In this document: one piece after another, positions 1-6,450 of the stretch
Layout: each line of letters starts with the position of its first letter
Position numbering within the stretch: position 1 is the first letter of the stretch
Source of the DNA: a virus
DNA length: 45,644 bases
Reading direction: 5' to 3' (one strand)
IMG/VR virus record: IMGVR_UViG_3300031951_000311
Location: 1-45,644 of that record
The notes under the pieces: model-generated
What the model was told of the DNA's origin: nothing
The model's input: the letters and a program-made list of their open reading frames with translations, nothing else
Databases searched by the model: none
Program-made: the position numbers and the translations under genes

Positions 1-1418
1 AACGACTGCATCGTCAGCACTTCTTCGCTGTCGAGCCGGTAGAAGGCGTCCTCGTCGGTGACATACACCCAACCATCAGACCACCGCGCCTCCGAGTAGC
101 TGTCTGCGTCCTTCCGCTCGCGCTTGGCTTGCGCCGTCATGCGGCGGCAGTCTGCAATCGACACCTTCGACCCGAAGGAGGTCATGCGCTCCTTGAGCAC
201 CTCGGCCAACATCCCCCGCTCTGAACGACCGAGAACAGTGTCAATCGCTATGCGGGGTAGGACGTTTCCCACGAGCGCTCGCTCGTCAGGTGCTTCTTGG
301 ATGGCTTTTTTCCAGCGCTCTTTTGCCTCGAAACGCTGGTCTAACTGCGCGGCGATGTTGATTGTGGCGATCTCGCGCGAAGCCTCTTTCGCCTGCGCGA
401 TGTCCTCGTCGCTGACCTCCTCAAAGCCCTCGGCGTCCGGTGCAGGCGCGGAGCCCCAACCGAACTTGCTTGCCTTGTGGAACAGCGTGCCGCGCGTGAT
501 GGCGCCACTCGTGCGGTCGTCAGCGTCCCGCACCTTGCCCCACACCCGTTGCCGGGTGAACTTCTCGTCGTGGGCGCGGTTCTGGCGGCTCCACTCGGCG
601 AAGACCTCGTAGCCTTCCTCCGACCCGCCCGTGGCCTCATGCACCGCGAAGCACAGGTCGCGCCACTCGAAGTAGTCGGGCGCCCCCATGAGGTCGTCGT
701 TAGGGATCGCCATGAGCGCAGCGCGCACCACGGCGAGTTCTTCAGGCGGGGCAGCGCTCGTCTGATCCCGCACCGGCCGCTCGCGCTCGGCAACCGGCTC
801 GGAGAAGGCCCAGGTCGTTGCCAGCGCGTCGCTCTTGGCAAGCGGCTCGAACCCGAACAGAGGGTCGAGTGGTACGGACTTCCCGGCCAGCGGCAGGATG
901 AACTGGTTGCCGAACTCGCCGACACCCACCTCGTTCTGGCGCGGGAACACCTCGACTTGCTTCGCAATCACCCCGCCAGCGCCGTCTTTCAGGCCGCAGG
1001 CACCCAACACCTCACCCAACGTGGCGCGCACGCTGTAGGCGTCCTGGGGCGTTTCCCAGAGCAGGATGACGTGGATGCCGTTGCCACCTGACGAGCGCCA
1101 CGGATGAGGCTGCATGCCAGCGGCGGTCAGCCGGTCGCACACGCGCTCTACCACGGCCGCCATGCCGGCCCAATCGACCTCTCCCTTGTGGCTGTCGAAG
1201 TCCAAGCATGCAACGCTGGTGACCGACTGCCCTTCGAGGATGGGGCACAGCCCGCGCGCCGGCCCGCCGTTCACATGCTTGGTTAGAGCCGGGAGCGTTA
1301 AAGGTTCGTCAGTCCAATAGCTTCCGTTTGTACCCTTGCGCGCTGTAACGTCACGACGCATGCGCGAGACCAGCGGCTTGAGTGATAGAGCTAGTTGCTC
1401 ATGAAACTGGTCACTCAT
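1..1418 (-). CDS. AEP/TOTE-type DNA primase with PriCT-2 domain, C-terminus cut by window edge
   Basis: Primase, probably primase-helicase, for phage DNA replication. About 472 residues are visible, open to the left edge. Residues 60-185 carry the archaeo-eukaryotic primase signature: LDFDSH (metal-binding D73 and D75), RSSGGNGIH (H116) and EVFPRQ near 156-161, followed by GNQFILPL. This order matches the TOTE-conflict-type AEP domain. Residues about 225-310 (FEWRDLCFAVHEATG, AEWSRQN, GTLFHKASKFGW) look like PriCT-2. A D5-like helicase domain would be expected beyond the edge but is not seen. The ATG at 1418 overlaps the preceding 29-codon gene by 8 nt (ATGAGTGA), so translation is probably coupled. 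It is the last visible gene of the leftward early operon, on the opposite strand from the other replication genes. Confidence 0.85.
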   Translation of the reverse strand, partial: MSDQFHEQLALSLKPLVSRMRRDVTARKGTNGSYWTDEPLTLPALTKHVNGGPARGLCPILEGQSVTSVACLDFDSHKGEVDWAGMAAVVERVCDRLTAAGMQPHPWRSSGGNGIHVILLWETPQDAYSVRATLGEVLGACGLKDGAGGVIAKQVEVFPRQNEVGVGEFGNQFILPLAGKSVPLDPLFGFEPLAKSDALATTWAFSEPVAERERPVRDQTSAAPPEELAVVRAALMAIPNDDLMGAPDYFEWRDLCFAVHEATGGSEEGYEVFAEWSRQNRAHDEKFTRQRVWGKVRDADDRTSGAITRGTLFHKASKFGWGSAPAPDAEGFEEVSDEDIAQAKEASREIATINIAAQLDQRFEAKERWKKAIQEAPDERALVGNVLPRIAIDTVLGRSERGMLAEVLKERMTSFGSKVSIADCRRMTAQAKRERKDADSYSEARWSDGWVYVTDEDAFYRLDSEEVLTMQS

Positions 1419-1500
1419 GCCTTGCAAACTCTTTGTGGTTTACTTCGCGGAACCGCGCAAGGCCAGTGACCTTTTCCGTGGGGGCTTGGGTCTTGCTCAT
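1411..1500 (-). CDS. 29-aa hypothetical peptide
   Basis: A very short reading frame (begins MSKTQAPTEKV, ends EFARHE) fills the gap between the 128-aa gene and the primase. Its ATG overlaps the upstream stop as ATGA and its TGA overlaps the primase ATG by 8 nt, so it keeps ribosomes moving through the operon. It has no recognisable domain. The perfect fit with both neighbours is the only support; it may act mainly as a coupling leader for the primase. Confidence 0.5.
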   Translation of the reverse strand: MSKTQAPTEKVTGLARFREVNHKEFARHE

Positions 1501-1883
1501 GACTGGCTCCTTGCGCGCATAGCCATCATCTCGTCAGCGATGTGGTAGGCCAAGTCCGCAATCGCCGCGCTGTCGAGCAGCACGCTTTCGTTACCCAGCA
1601 GCCCCGCGAGCGCGATCTTGGCGAACTCGTCACGCAGCACGGTCTCGTAGTGCTCCGGCATCGCCGGGGTCAGCGGATCGGGGTCGAGCAGGGTGATTGG
1701 CCCTTGAGTCCCGACCTTCGGCGCCGCAGGGTTCGAGGTGATGGGCCAACCCCCACGAAGACCGTCGCACTCCTTGAGGAAGCTGGCGTGGCTGTTGCCG
1801 CACTTGCGGCAGTAGTACATGGGGTAGAGGTTGAACTCGTCACCGGCCGAAGTCATCGTGCCGTGTGCATAGAGGTGGTTCAT
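1497..1883 (-). CDS. 128-aa hypothetical protein with zinc-ribbon-like N-terminus
   Basis: Function not recognised. The N-terminal third has YYCRKCGN followed by FLKEC, a CxxC..C arrangement that could bind zinc. The C-terminal part (ETVLRDEFAKIALAGLLGN, then IADLAYHIADEMMAMR) is alpha-helical and resembles short helical proteins common in phages of beta-proteobacteria. ATG 1883 is preferred over an in-frame TTG at 1901 because GAAAGG lies about 10 nt upstream of the ATG. It is the first gene after the 1884-2067 intergenic region, which holds a promoter candidate, a dyad and a long hairpin, so it probably starts the transcript that carries the primase. Confidence 0.7.
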   Translation of the reverse strand: MNHLYAHGTMTSAGDEFNLYPMYYCRKCGNSHASFLKECDGLRGGWPITSNPAAPKVGTQGPITLLDPDPLTPAMPEHYETVLRDEFAKIALAGLLGNESVLLDSAAIADLAYHIADEMMAMRARSQS

Positions 1884-1910
1884 GGCTGGCGTGCCTTTCA
1901 AGCGCTCCGT

Positions 1911-1973
1911 GGTGGAGGTCTGCCAAAGACGCCAGCCTAGCCTCGCCGCAAAACGAGGTGGCAGACCTCCACC
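1911..1973 (-). promoter_or_regulatory. Long perfect inverted repeat in the leader of the primase transcript
   Basis: Arms 1911-1925 and 1959-1973 are perfect 15-bp inverted repeats (arm GGTGGAGGTCTGCCA). A smaller stem, CCTCG/CGAGG, sits inside the loop. It lies between the promoter candidate at 2017-2046 and the first gene at 1883. No T-tract follows on the minus strand, so a simple intrinsic terminator is unlikely. A 5'-UTR structure affecting translation, RNA stability or antitermination is the likelier role. Confidence 0.6.
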
Positions 1974-2016
1974 GCGAAGCTCTGCGGGTGTAGGGGTGAA
2001 CGGCTGGCGAACGTGC

Positions 2017-2046
2017 AGTGTAATGTCGCAACTGCGAAATCGCCAA
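2017..2046 (-). promoter_or_regulatory. Putative leftward promoter of the primase transcript
   Basis: Read on the minus strand: -35 TTGGCG (2046-2041), 18-bp spacer, -10 TACACT (2022-2017). The spacer contains the dyad at 2026-2037 that recurs at other early promoters. It sits in the only sizeable gap of this operon. Hexamers match the sigma70 consensus only partly. Confidence 0.4.
2026..2037. promoter_or_regulatory. Putative operator, class B dyad
   Basis: TCGCAACTGCGA, an inverted repeat TCGC-N4-GCGA in the spacer of the 2017-2046 promoter. The same dyad occurs at 6775-6786 in the switch region, with a one-mismatch copy at 9063-9074. On the transcribed strand this site and the 9063 site also share the 12-mer TTGCGACATTAC. 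Confidence 0.45.
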
Positions 2047-2067
2047 CCGCTGTTGTAGGGGTCTACC

Positions 2068-2433
2068 CTAACCTCTCCCGAGGTCGAAGACCGAAGCGAC
2101 GCGCACCGGCTCCGGCTTCACAGCCTGCACCTTCGGCTCAACTGGCGCAGGTAGACGCGCCCGCAACTCGTAGACCGTGCTCTTGCTCAGGCCGGTGCGG
2201 TTCACAACCCCGTCAACCGACCAACCCTTCGCCAGCAGCGCCACAGCCCTTGCCCGCTTGGCTACCCGCTCGGCCGCAGACACGGACATCTCGATGCGCG
2301 CCTTGGTCTCCTTCGACTGGAACGCTTCGATGGGCACCTCGACAGTCCGATAACGACTCCCGTCCTCTCGGCGGTAGACCCTGACGCGATACCCGTCCTT
2401 GTCCACCCGACTGTCGATCACAGCGTCTTTCAT
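2068..2433 (-). CDS. Small helix-turn-helix protein, 121 aa
   Basis: Residues 62-93 (RAVALLAKGWSVDGVV, then RTGLSKSTVYELRARL) form a resolvase/homeodomain-like helix-turn-helix, the type that reads a growing helix followed by a recognition helix starting at SKSTVY. The N-terminal 40 residues look beta-rich and charged (DKDGYRVRVYRRED). It probably binds DNA; whether as regulator or accessory replication factor is unknown. The ATG at 2433 overlaps the stop of the preceding gene (ATGA). It is the last gene before the intergenic region ahead of the 128-aa gene, so it could regulate the promoter just downstream. Confidence 0.65.
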   Translation of the reverse strand: MKDAVIDSRVDKDGYRVRVYRREDGSRYRTVEVPIEAFQSKETKARIEMSVSAAERVAKRARAVALLAKGWSVDGVVNRTGLSKSTVYELRARLPAPVEPKVQAVKPEPVRVASVFDLGRG

Positions 2434-2678
2434 ACCCTGCCGTCCAGATGCGCCTTGATTTCCTCGGTGATGGCGGCATCCCGCACAGCAGCGAAGTCGG
2501 TCTTGTCCATCACCCGCATGCTCACGGCGATGTACGTCTCAATCGTGGCCCAGGCATCGTGATAGAGCCGGTGCTTCCTCTGCGTGAGAAACACGCGCAG
2601 GTATTGAGCCGACGCCAGCACGTTGTCGCGAGCCGGGTTGTCCTTGAAGGTGATTTCAGGCGGTTTGTTTTGCTGCAC
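2430..2678 (-). CDS. 82-aa hypothetical protein
   Basis: Unrecognised, mostly helical (QYLRVFLTQRKHRLYHDAWA; IETYIAVSMRVMDKTDF). GTG start at 2678 is supported by AGGAAA six to seven nt upstream and by lack of a better ATG. The start lies inside the 3' end of the 53-aa zinc-ribbon gene (23-nt overlap in another frame), and the stop overlaps the next ATG by 4 nt. The tight packing argues that it is translated as part of the leftward operon. Confidence 0.6.
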   Translation of the reverse strand: MQQNKPPEITFKDNPARDNVLASAQYLRVFLTQRKHRLYHDAWATIETYIAVSMRVMDKTDFAAVRDAAITEEIKAHLDGRV

Positions 2679-2817
2679 GTTTTTCCTGCATTTCAGTGGT
2701 GCATTTAGGGCAGATCATCTTGTAGACGCGGTGCATCGACCCACCCTTCGTGTTGTTCAGGAAGTTGACGGCGCAGCGACCGCACTTCCGGTAAGCGTTG
2801 TGGAACACCCCGCTCAT
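2656..2817 (-). CDS. 53-aa zinc-ribbon protein
   Basis: Two CxxC knuckles, KCGRC (residues 11-15) and ICPKC (35-39), are separated by about 20 residues and followed by a basic tail (EKRAAKQ). This spacing is typical of a small zinc ribbon. ATG 2817 overlaps the preceding stop (ATGA at 2814-2817), and the 3' end overlaps the next gene by 23 nt. Role unknown; small zinc-ribbon proteins in phage early operons often contact nucleic acid or host proteins. Confidence 0.65.
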   Translation of the reverse strand: MSGVFHNAYRKCGRCAVNFLNNTKGGSMHRVYKMICPKCTTEMQEKRAAKQTA

Positions 2818-3062
2818 CGCTTCAGCCCTGCAATTTTCTCCTTAGTTAACCGCTGCTTAACTTTGTCCGTGTCCGGCATCGGCGCCCAAGCGTGAAACGC
2901 CCCGCTGTTGTCCCATGTGCCGCGCACACATACACCACCCTCGGTCAGCAGCAGCACTTGCGCGCCACCAGCGGGTCGCTCATCGCCCGCGAAGGGGTAC
3001 TTGAACTCAGCCTTACCTGCAATGTATTCCTTCAATTCTCCAACTCCTTGTTGCAATCCCAT
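2814..3062 (-). CDS. 82-aa hypothetical protein
   Basis: Unrecognised. The centre (VLLLTEGGVCVRGTWDNSG) looks like a small beta-sheet domain and the C-terminus is a basic helix (DKVKQRLTKEKIAGLKR). Two starts are possible. ATG 3062 gives 82 aa but has no clear Shine-Dalgarno and a 31-nt overlap with the upstream gene. TTG 3035 overlaps the upstream stop as TTGA, has GGAG eight nt upstream, and gives 73 aa. The longer form is listed; the shorter fits the coupling pattern of this operon equally well. Confidence 0.6.
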   Translation of the reverse strand: MGLQQGVGELKEYIAGKAEFKYPFAGDERPAGGAQVLLLTEGGVCVRGTWDNSGAFHAWAPMPDTDKVKQRLTKEKIAGLKR

Positions 3063-3226
3063 TCGAGCCGCACACCGTGCGATCTCAGAAAACCAGCAGA
3101 ACGACAGACCAACTCACCGTCGCTCTCGCACGTCCAATCGCTACCGACTTTGCGCAGCAGCGTGTAGCGCTGACCCGCTGCCGTGGTCACGATATGACCG
3201 GGCCGGAAGATGACGCCGGGCATCAT
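3032..3226 (-). CDS. 64-aa hypothetical protein, SH3-like barrel
   Basis: Begins MMPGVIFRPGHIVTT and continues with alternating short beta strands (QRYTLLRKVGSDWTCES), like the small SH3/KOW-type barrels encoded by many phages. ATG 3226 shares its A with the upstream TGA (TGATG) and has GGAG eight nt upstream. ATG 3232 and ATG 3223 are nearby alternatives. No specific function can be given. Confidence 0.55.
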   Translation of the reverse strand: MMPGVIFRPGHIVTTAAGQRYTLLRKVGSDWTCESDGELVCRSAGFLRSHGVRLEWDCNKELEN

Positions 3227-3459
3227 CACCATATCTCCGGCGCTGCGGCTACACGAGCCACCGATTTCAGTCGCTCCCAGATGCTCGGGTGAACGTACAT
3301 CGTGTTGCCGGAGATGTACGAGCACGGCGTGCGCTTTTCCTCGTAGCGAAGCTGCCAAGAGCGGCGGCGCTTCGCCTTTGGGTTCCGAGTGATTCGCGCT
3401 ACGCGCTCCACCTTCTCGGCTAAGGGGGTGCTGACGACATTCATGCCAAGTAAGTTCAT
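3226..3459 (-). CDS. 77-aa basic hypothetical protein
   Basis: Highly basic in the middle (RITRNPKAKRRRSWQLRY) with a C-terminal segment YVHPSIWERLKSVARV. The charge suggests nucleic-acid binding, but no family is recognised. ATG 3459 overlaps the preceding stop (ATGA); an internal ATG at 3444 could also serve. The stop overlaps the next gene by one base. Confidence 0.55.
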   Translation of the reverse strand: MNLLGMNVVSTPLAEKVERVARITRNPKAKRRRSWQLRYEEKRTPCSYISGNTMYVHPSIWERLKSVARVAAAPEIW

Positions 3460-3566
3460 GCCGCAACGATCTCGCTTCGACCTTCAATGCCGTCAGCGTG
3501 AACAACCAAGCCCACAAGAGCACCAAGCATGAACGCAGCGAATGTGATGCAGTCGGCATCAGCCAT
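3456..3566 (-). CDS. 36-aa single-pass membrane peptide
   Basis: MADADCITFAAFMLGALVGL is followed by VVHADGIEGRSEIVAA, giving one hydrophobic segment of about 18 residues and a short polar tail. ATG 3566 overlaps the upstream stop by 8 nt (ATGGCTGA) and has AGGCGAG just upstream; its stop overlaps the next ATG by 4 nt. Function unknown. Small inner-membrane peptides in phage early operons sometimes act in superinfection exclusion, but nothing here demonstrates that. Confidence 0.55.
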   Translation of the reverse strand: MADADCITFAAFMLGALVGLVVHADGIEGRSEIVAA

Positions 3567-4458
3567 CGCTCGCCTCCCCGCTGGCCCCGATGCCGTGCTC
3601 TTGCTCGACTGCGCGGGCGATCTGCTCGAAATCATCAAAGTCACAGAACAGGCCGAACTCGTCTTCGTGGTGCATCTGGCGCAGTCTTTCGGTCGTCAGC
3701 CCTTTAGGCTGCTGTGCCTCTGGCTTGGCCTCAAGCTGTGCAATCACGCACCACAACGCGGCTTGCTCGTTCGGCCCCAGCATCTTTTCCTCGCGCAGAA
3801 ATCGCTCCAGGAAGCGCGCGACGCGGTGAGCGGTCATGCGCTCCAGTTCAGGGGCCTGCTGTGCCTCTGGCTTGGCCTTGGCTGCATTCCAAACATCACG
3901 CGCAAAGGCCAGCAAGTGCTCACGGTCTTGGCCGACGACTGCGTGCAACTGGTGCGGCGCCATCATCATGGTCATGTGCCACTCGCTGCCGGGGCTTTTG
4001 TCGGCAAGGATTGCCGCAGCCATTGAACTAGCCCATGCTCGGGATTCGTTGACGGGCTGCTGTGCCTGGGCTGGTGCTGGCTTGGTAACCGCATCCAATT
4101 CGGCAAGCATTTCGCCACGCGCCGATCTGCCATCGTCGGCATCGCGCTGAAGCGCGTTGCGCACCATCTGGAGGGCGCCAGCGTTGACCAGCACAAACCC
4201 AGCCGGCACATTGGCGGCCTCCAGGGCTGGTGCTGGGGTGGCTGCAATAGGCTCGCCAAGCCCTTCGGATGCAACGATGTGAGCCTGCCCAATCTCTACC
4301 CGCGCCCACATCGCGTCAAGCCGGTCTACGGCCCTCACAAACTCGTGGTAGGCATCTGCCCACGATTGCGAGCGACTAGGGCAAGCGAGCTGTGCCTCGG
4401 CGTCGGCTCGGAGGGCTTGCAGCACGCTGCGGTCATTGATGTCTAGGTCTTTGGTCAT
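3559..4458 (-). CDS. Modular hypothetical protein with repeated linkers, 299 aa
   Basis: A mosaic of short helical modules joined by Ala/Pro/Gln-rich linkers: EAANVPAGF near residue 85, PAPAQAQQPVNE near 135, and AKPEAQQ twice. The C-terminal module (LTTERLRQMHHEDEFGLF, then FDDFEQIARAVEQEHGI) resembles the end of many small proteins in phages of Burkholderiales. ATG 4458 is chosen over TTG 4464 because AAAGG lies seven nt upstream. The same linkers recur in the next two large genes of the operon, so the three genes probably exchange modules, comparable in style to Ea22-like proteins of enterobacterial phages. Molecular function unknown. Confidence 0.65.
   Translation of the reverse strand: MTKDLDINDRSVLQALRADAEAQLACPSRSQSWADAYHEFVRAVDRLDAMWARVEIGQAHIVASEGLGEPIAATPAPALEAANVPAGFVLVNAGALQMVRNALQRDADDGRSARGEMLAELDAVTKPAPAQAQQPVNESRAWASSMAAAILADKSPGSEWHMTMMMAPHQLHAVVGQDREHLLAFARDVWNAAKAKPEAQQAPELERMTAHRVARFLERFLREEKMLGPNEQAALWCVIAQLEAKPEAQQPKGLTTERLRQMHHEDEFGLFCDFDDFEQIARAVEQEHGIGASGEASDG
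3709..3878. repeat. Direct repeat of a 23-bp linker inside one gene
   Basis: CTGCTGTGCCTCTGGCTTGG plus CCT occurs at 3709-3731 and identically at 3856-3878. It encodes the minus-strand linker AKPEAQQ twice in the 299-aa protein. A related 21-bp linker, CTGCTGTGCCTGGGCTGGTG plus C, occurs at 4057-4077 and 4740-4760, in two different genes. Confidence 0.7.
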
Positions 4459-4562
4459 GAGCAACCTTTAAGTGATGCTAAATAGTTGGGTGGGGCTGGC
4501 TGAGTTCCAGTCGCACAGCGCGCACAAGGAAGCACCCCTCGCGCTGCTGCCAGCCCCAAAAA

Positions 4563-5249
4563 TCAATCGACGCAGTGGCCTGGGCTGTCTTTCCAGGCTT
4601 GCCAAGCTGCCCAGGTTTCGGCCTCCGCTTGGTCGCAAAAGTCAGGGTGTATGCGCCACCGGTCCAGACGCAGGCCAATGCGTTTTGCCCATACCTCAAA
4701 CCCTGCTTTTTGGCGCTCGTAGGTGTATGGCTCGGAGGACTGCTGTGCCTGGGCTGGTGCATCAGGGTGTACGGCAGCGGTTGAAGGCCAGCGATTGCGC
4801 CAAGCGTCAGCCTCCGGGGTTGGTGCTGCTGCGAGTGCATCGCGCATCAACCAAATCAAATCAGCAGCCTCTTGTTCAACTTGGTAGTTCACTCTGCTGC
4901 CACGCAGAAGTGATGCAATCTTGTCAGCCTTTTGCCTGAGATCATCGTCCAATGCAAAACGAAAACCCAATTCCCTCATGGTTGCAACAGGGTCAGCCGG
5001 CACATTGGCGGCCAGCCCTCGCGCTGCAAGCAACACCGCTTTAATTCGCTCCACCCCATCCGTGATGCCTTGCCCTGGTAGTAGCTGGGCAACCGCCCAA
5101 AGCTCATGGGCTAGGCCGTCGAGATCGGAGTATTGCGGCACATTGGCGGCCAGCGCGGCGCGGTGGTAAATCCACGCCTTACGTCGGGCTATTTCGTGGT
5201 AAGCGGGGTTCATAGATAGATAGTTTTCGCGCTCTCGCTGCTCGTTCAT
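4563..5249 (-). CDS. Modular hypothetical protein with repeated linkers, 228 aa
   Basis: Starts MNEQRERENYLSMNP at ATG 5249, with AAGGAA six nt upstream and an ATGA overlap with the previous gene. It contains the linker AANVP twice (near residues 35 and 78), a central module (MRELGFRFALDDDLRQKADK) and an APAQAQQ linker. The C-terminal module FEVWAKRIGLRLDR...WAAWQAWKDS is a tryptophan-rich helical motif seen in many small proteins of phages infecting Comamonadaceae and relatives. Probable accessory protein; function unknown. A gap of about 100 bp to the next gene (4459-4562) contains nothing I can identify. Confidence 0.65.
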   Translation of the reverse strand: MNEQRERENYLSMNPAYHEIARRKAWIYHRAALAANVPQYSDLDGLAHELWAVAQLLPGQGITDGVERIKAVLLAARGLAANVPADPVATMRELGFRFALDDDLRQKADKIASLLRGSRVNYQVEQEAADLIWLMRDALAAAPTPEADAWRNRWPSTAAVHPDAPAQAQQSSEPYTYERQKAGFEVWAKRIGLRLDRWRIHPDFCDQAEAETWAAWQAWKDSPGHCVD

Positions 5250-5410
5250 GTTGGTTCCTTCTTGGCATCCATGAGTTCATCCATTTGCTCTAGCAGCCAT
5301 GTCATCTGCTCGGCGCGATCTTTTCGGCGGGCAATGGGAGTCCATTCGTTGTCAGTGGTCTCGTCGTCACGCAAAGACAGGTACTCGGTCAGTAGGTAGG
5401 AGAACTTCAT
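5246..5410 (-). CDS. 54-aa acidic hypothetical protein
   Basis: MKFSYLLTEYLSLRDDETTD at the start, with a helical C-terminus (DRAEQMTWLLEQMDELMDAK). ATG 5410 has AGGAG six nt upstream, a strong site, and its stop overlaps the next ATG by 4 nt. Its own ATG overlaps the upstream stop in the same way. No domain is recognised; the clean signals make it a confident gene of unknown role. Confidence 0.65.
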   Translation of the reverse strand: MKFSYLLTEYLSLRDDETTDNEWTPIARRKDRAEQMTWLLEQMDELMDAKKEPT

Positions 5411-5907
5411 GGTTTCTCCTTCACATGGGAACGACAAAAGCCGACAGGTACTGTCTTGCTGCATGGCATCAGGTAGCCGCATTGGCAGCGCTCAGGTGCT
5501 GCTGCGAGTGCGCGACTCCATGCCCCCGGGAAACCGTCGTCCCACATCTCAGCGCAGTGCAGCATCTCCGGCGTCGGCTCCACCGGCACCAGCTTGTAGC
5601 CAGCCGGCACATTGGCGGCCAGTGCCTGGGTTGGCTCGGGCTTACACGCCTCCCGGCACCCGTTGGTTTGACAAGCCGGGTAGATGCAGGGATCGGCCTC
5701 CGGGGCTGGTGCTGCGAGTACCTCACGCAATTCGTCAGGCACCCATCCGGCACGATCTTCCGCGTCGCAGGTGTTCACGAGTCGGCGCGCAAGGTAAGCC
5801 GGCACATTGGCAACCTTGCCCTGTGCTAGTGCAAGCGCTTCATCCAAAGTCTTGATCGCACGATCAAGGTAGAACACCGCCGAATCTTTTTGTTGCTCAT
5901 CGCTCAT
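5407..5907 (-). CDS. Modular cysteine-rich hypothetical protein, 166 aa
   Basis: The N-terminal helical segment (VFYLDRAIKTLDEALALAQG) is followed by the ANVPA linker, a cysteine cluster (DPCIYPACQTNGCREACK), a second AANVPAG linker, and GYKLVPVEPTPEMLHCAEMW. The last of these is a module widely seen in phage proteins (xLVPVEPTxEM). The C-terminal CQCGYLMPC may bind metal. ATG 5907 is chosen because it overlaps the upstream stop (ATGA) and follows AGGGTGG. It shares linker DNA with the two neighbouring large genes. Function unknown. Confidence 0.6.
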   Translation of the reverse strand: MSDEQQKDSAVFYLDRAIKTLDEALALAQGKVANVPAYLARRLVNTCDAEDRAGWVPDELREVLAAPAPEADPCIYPACQTNGCREACKPEPTQALAANVPAGYKLVPVEPTPEMLHCAEMWDDGFPGAWSRALAAAPERCQCGYLMPCSKTVPVGFCRSHVKEKP

Positions 5908-6086
5908 ACAACCACCCTGAAAACGCGCACGACAACGACGAGCGCAAGTACGACAAACAGACCGTAGAAAATCCACTCCAACAAGCTCAAGCGACTGGCG
6001 CGCCGTGGCTTGTGCGGGGTCTCCTTCTCGATCCAACCACTGTTCCACTCGCTGTCAGCGTAGTGATCTCGGCGACGGTTGCTCAT
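5904..6086 (-). CDS. 60-aa membrane protein
   Basis: A polar, basic N-terminus (MSNRRRDHYADSEW...HKPRRASR) precedes one long hydrophobic segment (LLEWIFYGLFVVLALVVVVR). This predicts a single inner-membrane pass with the N-terminus in the cytoplasm by the positive-inside rule. The ATG overlaps the upstream stop by 4 nt; only a weak GTGAAG lies upstream, consistent with coupled translation. Function unknown. Confidence 0.6.
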   Translation of the reverse strand: MSNRRRDHYADSEWNSGWIEKETPHKPRRASRLSLLEWIFYGLFVVLALVVVVRVFRVVV

Positions 6087-6223
6087 AGCTTCACCAGCAA
6101 CCCGACAACGCACATTGCACAGCAGACAACCACTGCGCCAATAGCGAACAGCTTCTCGCCACGGGTGGGCACCCACGGCACCTCGGCGTGCCGACCCTGG
6201 TAGTCCAGCCCGGCGTCACTCAT
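6083..6223 (-). CDS. 46-aa membrane peptide
   Basis: Begins MSDAGLDYQGRHAEVP and ends in a hydrophobic segment (LFAIGAVVVCCAMCVVGLLV), so it is a probable single-pass membrane peptide. Its stop overlaps the next ATG by 4 nt, and the pair with the 60-aa membrane protein suggests a two-component membrane function. It lies 8 nt downstream of the Tad2-like gene. Role unknown; superinfection exclusion is one possibility without direct support. Confidence 0.55.
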   Translation of the reverse strand: MSDAGLDYQGRHAEVPWVPTRGEKLFAIGAVVVCCAMCVVGLLVKL

Positions 6224-6231
6224 GCGGCGGT

Positions 6232-6450
6232 TCACAACACCACCTCCCAATCGTCGGACAAGATGATCGAAGTGGCGAGCGGGAAGTTGGAGACACCCTC
6301 GTCGTTGACCAGAATGCCGCCTTCAATGCCGATCCAAGCCCAGCGGGGCCACGACTTGCGCCGCACGCGCAGCCCTCGGCGCATCTCTTGAAGCGCGAGG
6401 CTGAAGTCCATCAAGCCGGTGTCGGCGTTGTATCCGTTGGGTGTGCTCAT
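6232..6450 (-). CDS. DUF2829 / Tad2-like protein, putative anti-Thoeris sponge
   Basis: The 72-aa sequence has the DUF2829 pattern: an N-terminal helix with basic residues (FSLALQEMRRGLRVRRKSWP), a hydrophobic strand (WAWIGIEGG), and the C-terminal LSDDWEVV. The family is known to include Tad2, a phage protein that sequesters the cyclic ADP-ribose signal of Thoeris and so blocks abortive defence. Function here is inferred from family resemblance only. AAGGAG lies eight nt before ATG 6450. The gene has its own promoter candidate (6478-6506) with operator-like repeats, so it may be expressed separately from the Cro-like gene upstream. It is followed by two small membrane proteins. Confidence 0.7.
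   Translation of the reverse strand: MSTPNGYNADTGLMDFSLALQEMRRGLRVRRKSWPRWAWIGIEGGILVNDEGVSNFPLATSIILSDDWEVVL

Larger units (their letters stand above)
4202..5815. repeat. Five dispersed copies of the AANVPA linker DNA
   Basis: GCCGGCACATTGGCGGCC occurs at 4202-4219, 4996-5013 and 5603-5620. Variants are at 5134-5151 (first two bases TG) and 5798-5815 (last four AACC). Every copy is read on the minus strand as the peptide AANVPA or a close variant, in three consecutive large genes. Conservation at the nucleotide level, not only as peptide, suggests recombination between copies. Confidence 0.75.

Noticed and set aside
477-1091. 204-codon plus-strand frame inside the primase region
   Set aside because: The minus strand encodes primase motifs through this whole stretch.
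1840-2046. 68-codon minus-strand frame covering the intergenic hairpin
   Set aside because: It spans the promoter candidate and hairpin, overlaps the 128-aa gene in another frame, and has no ribosome site.
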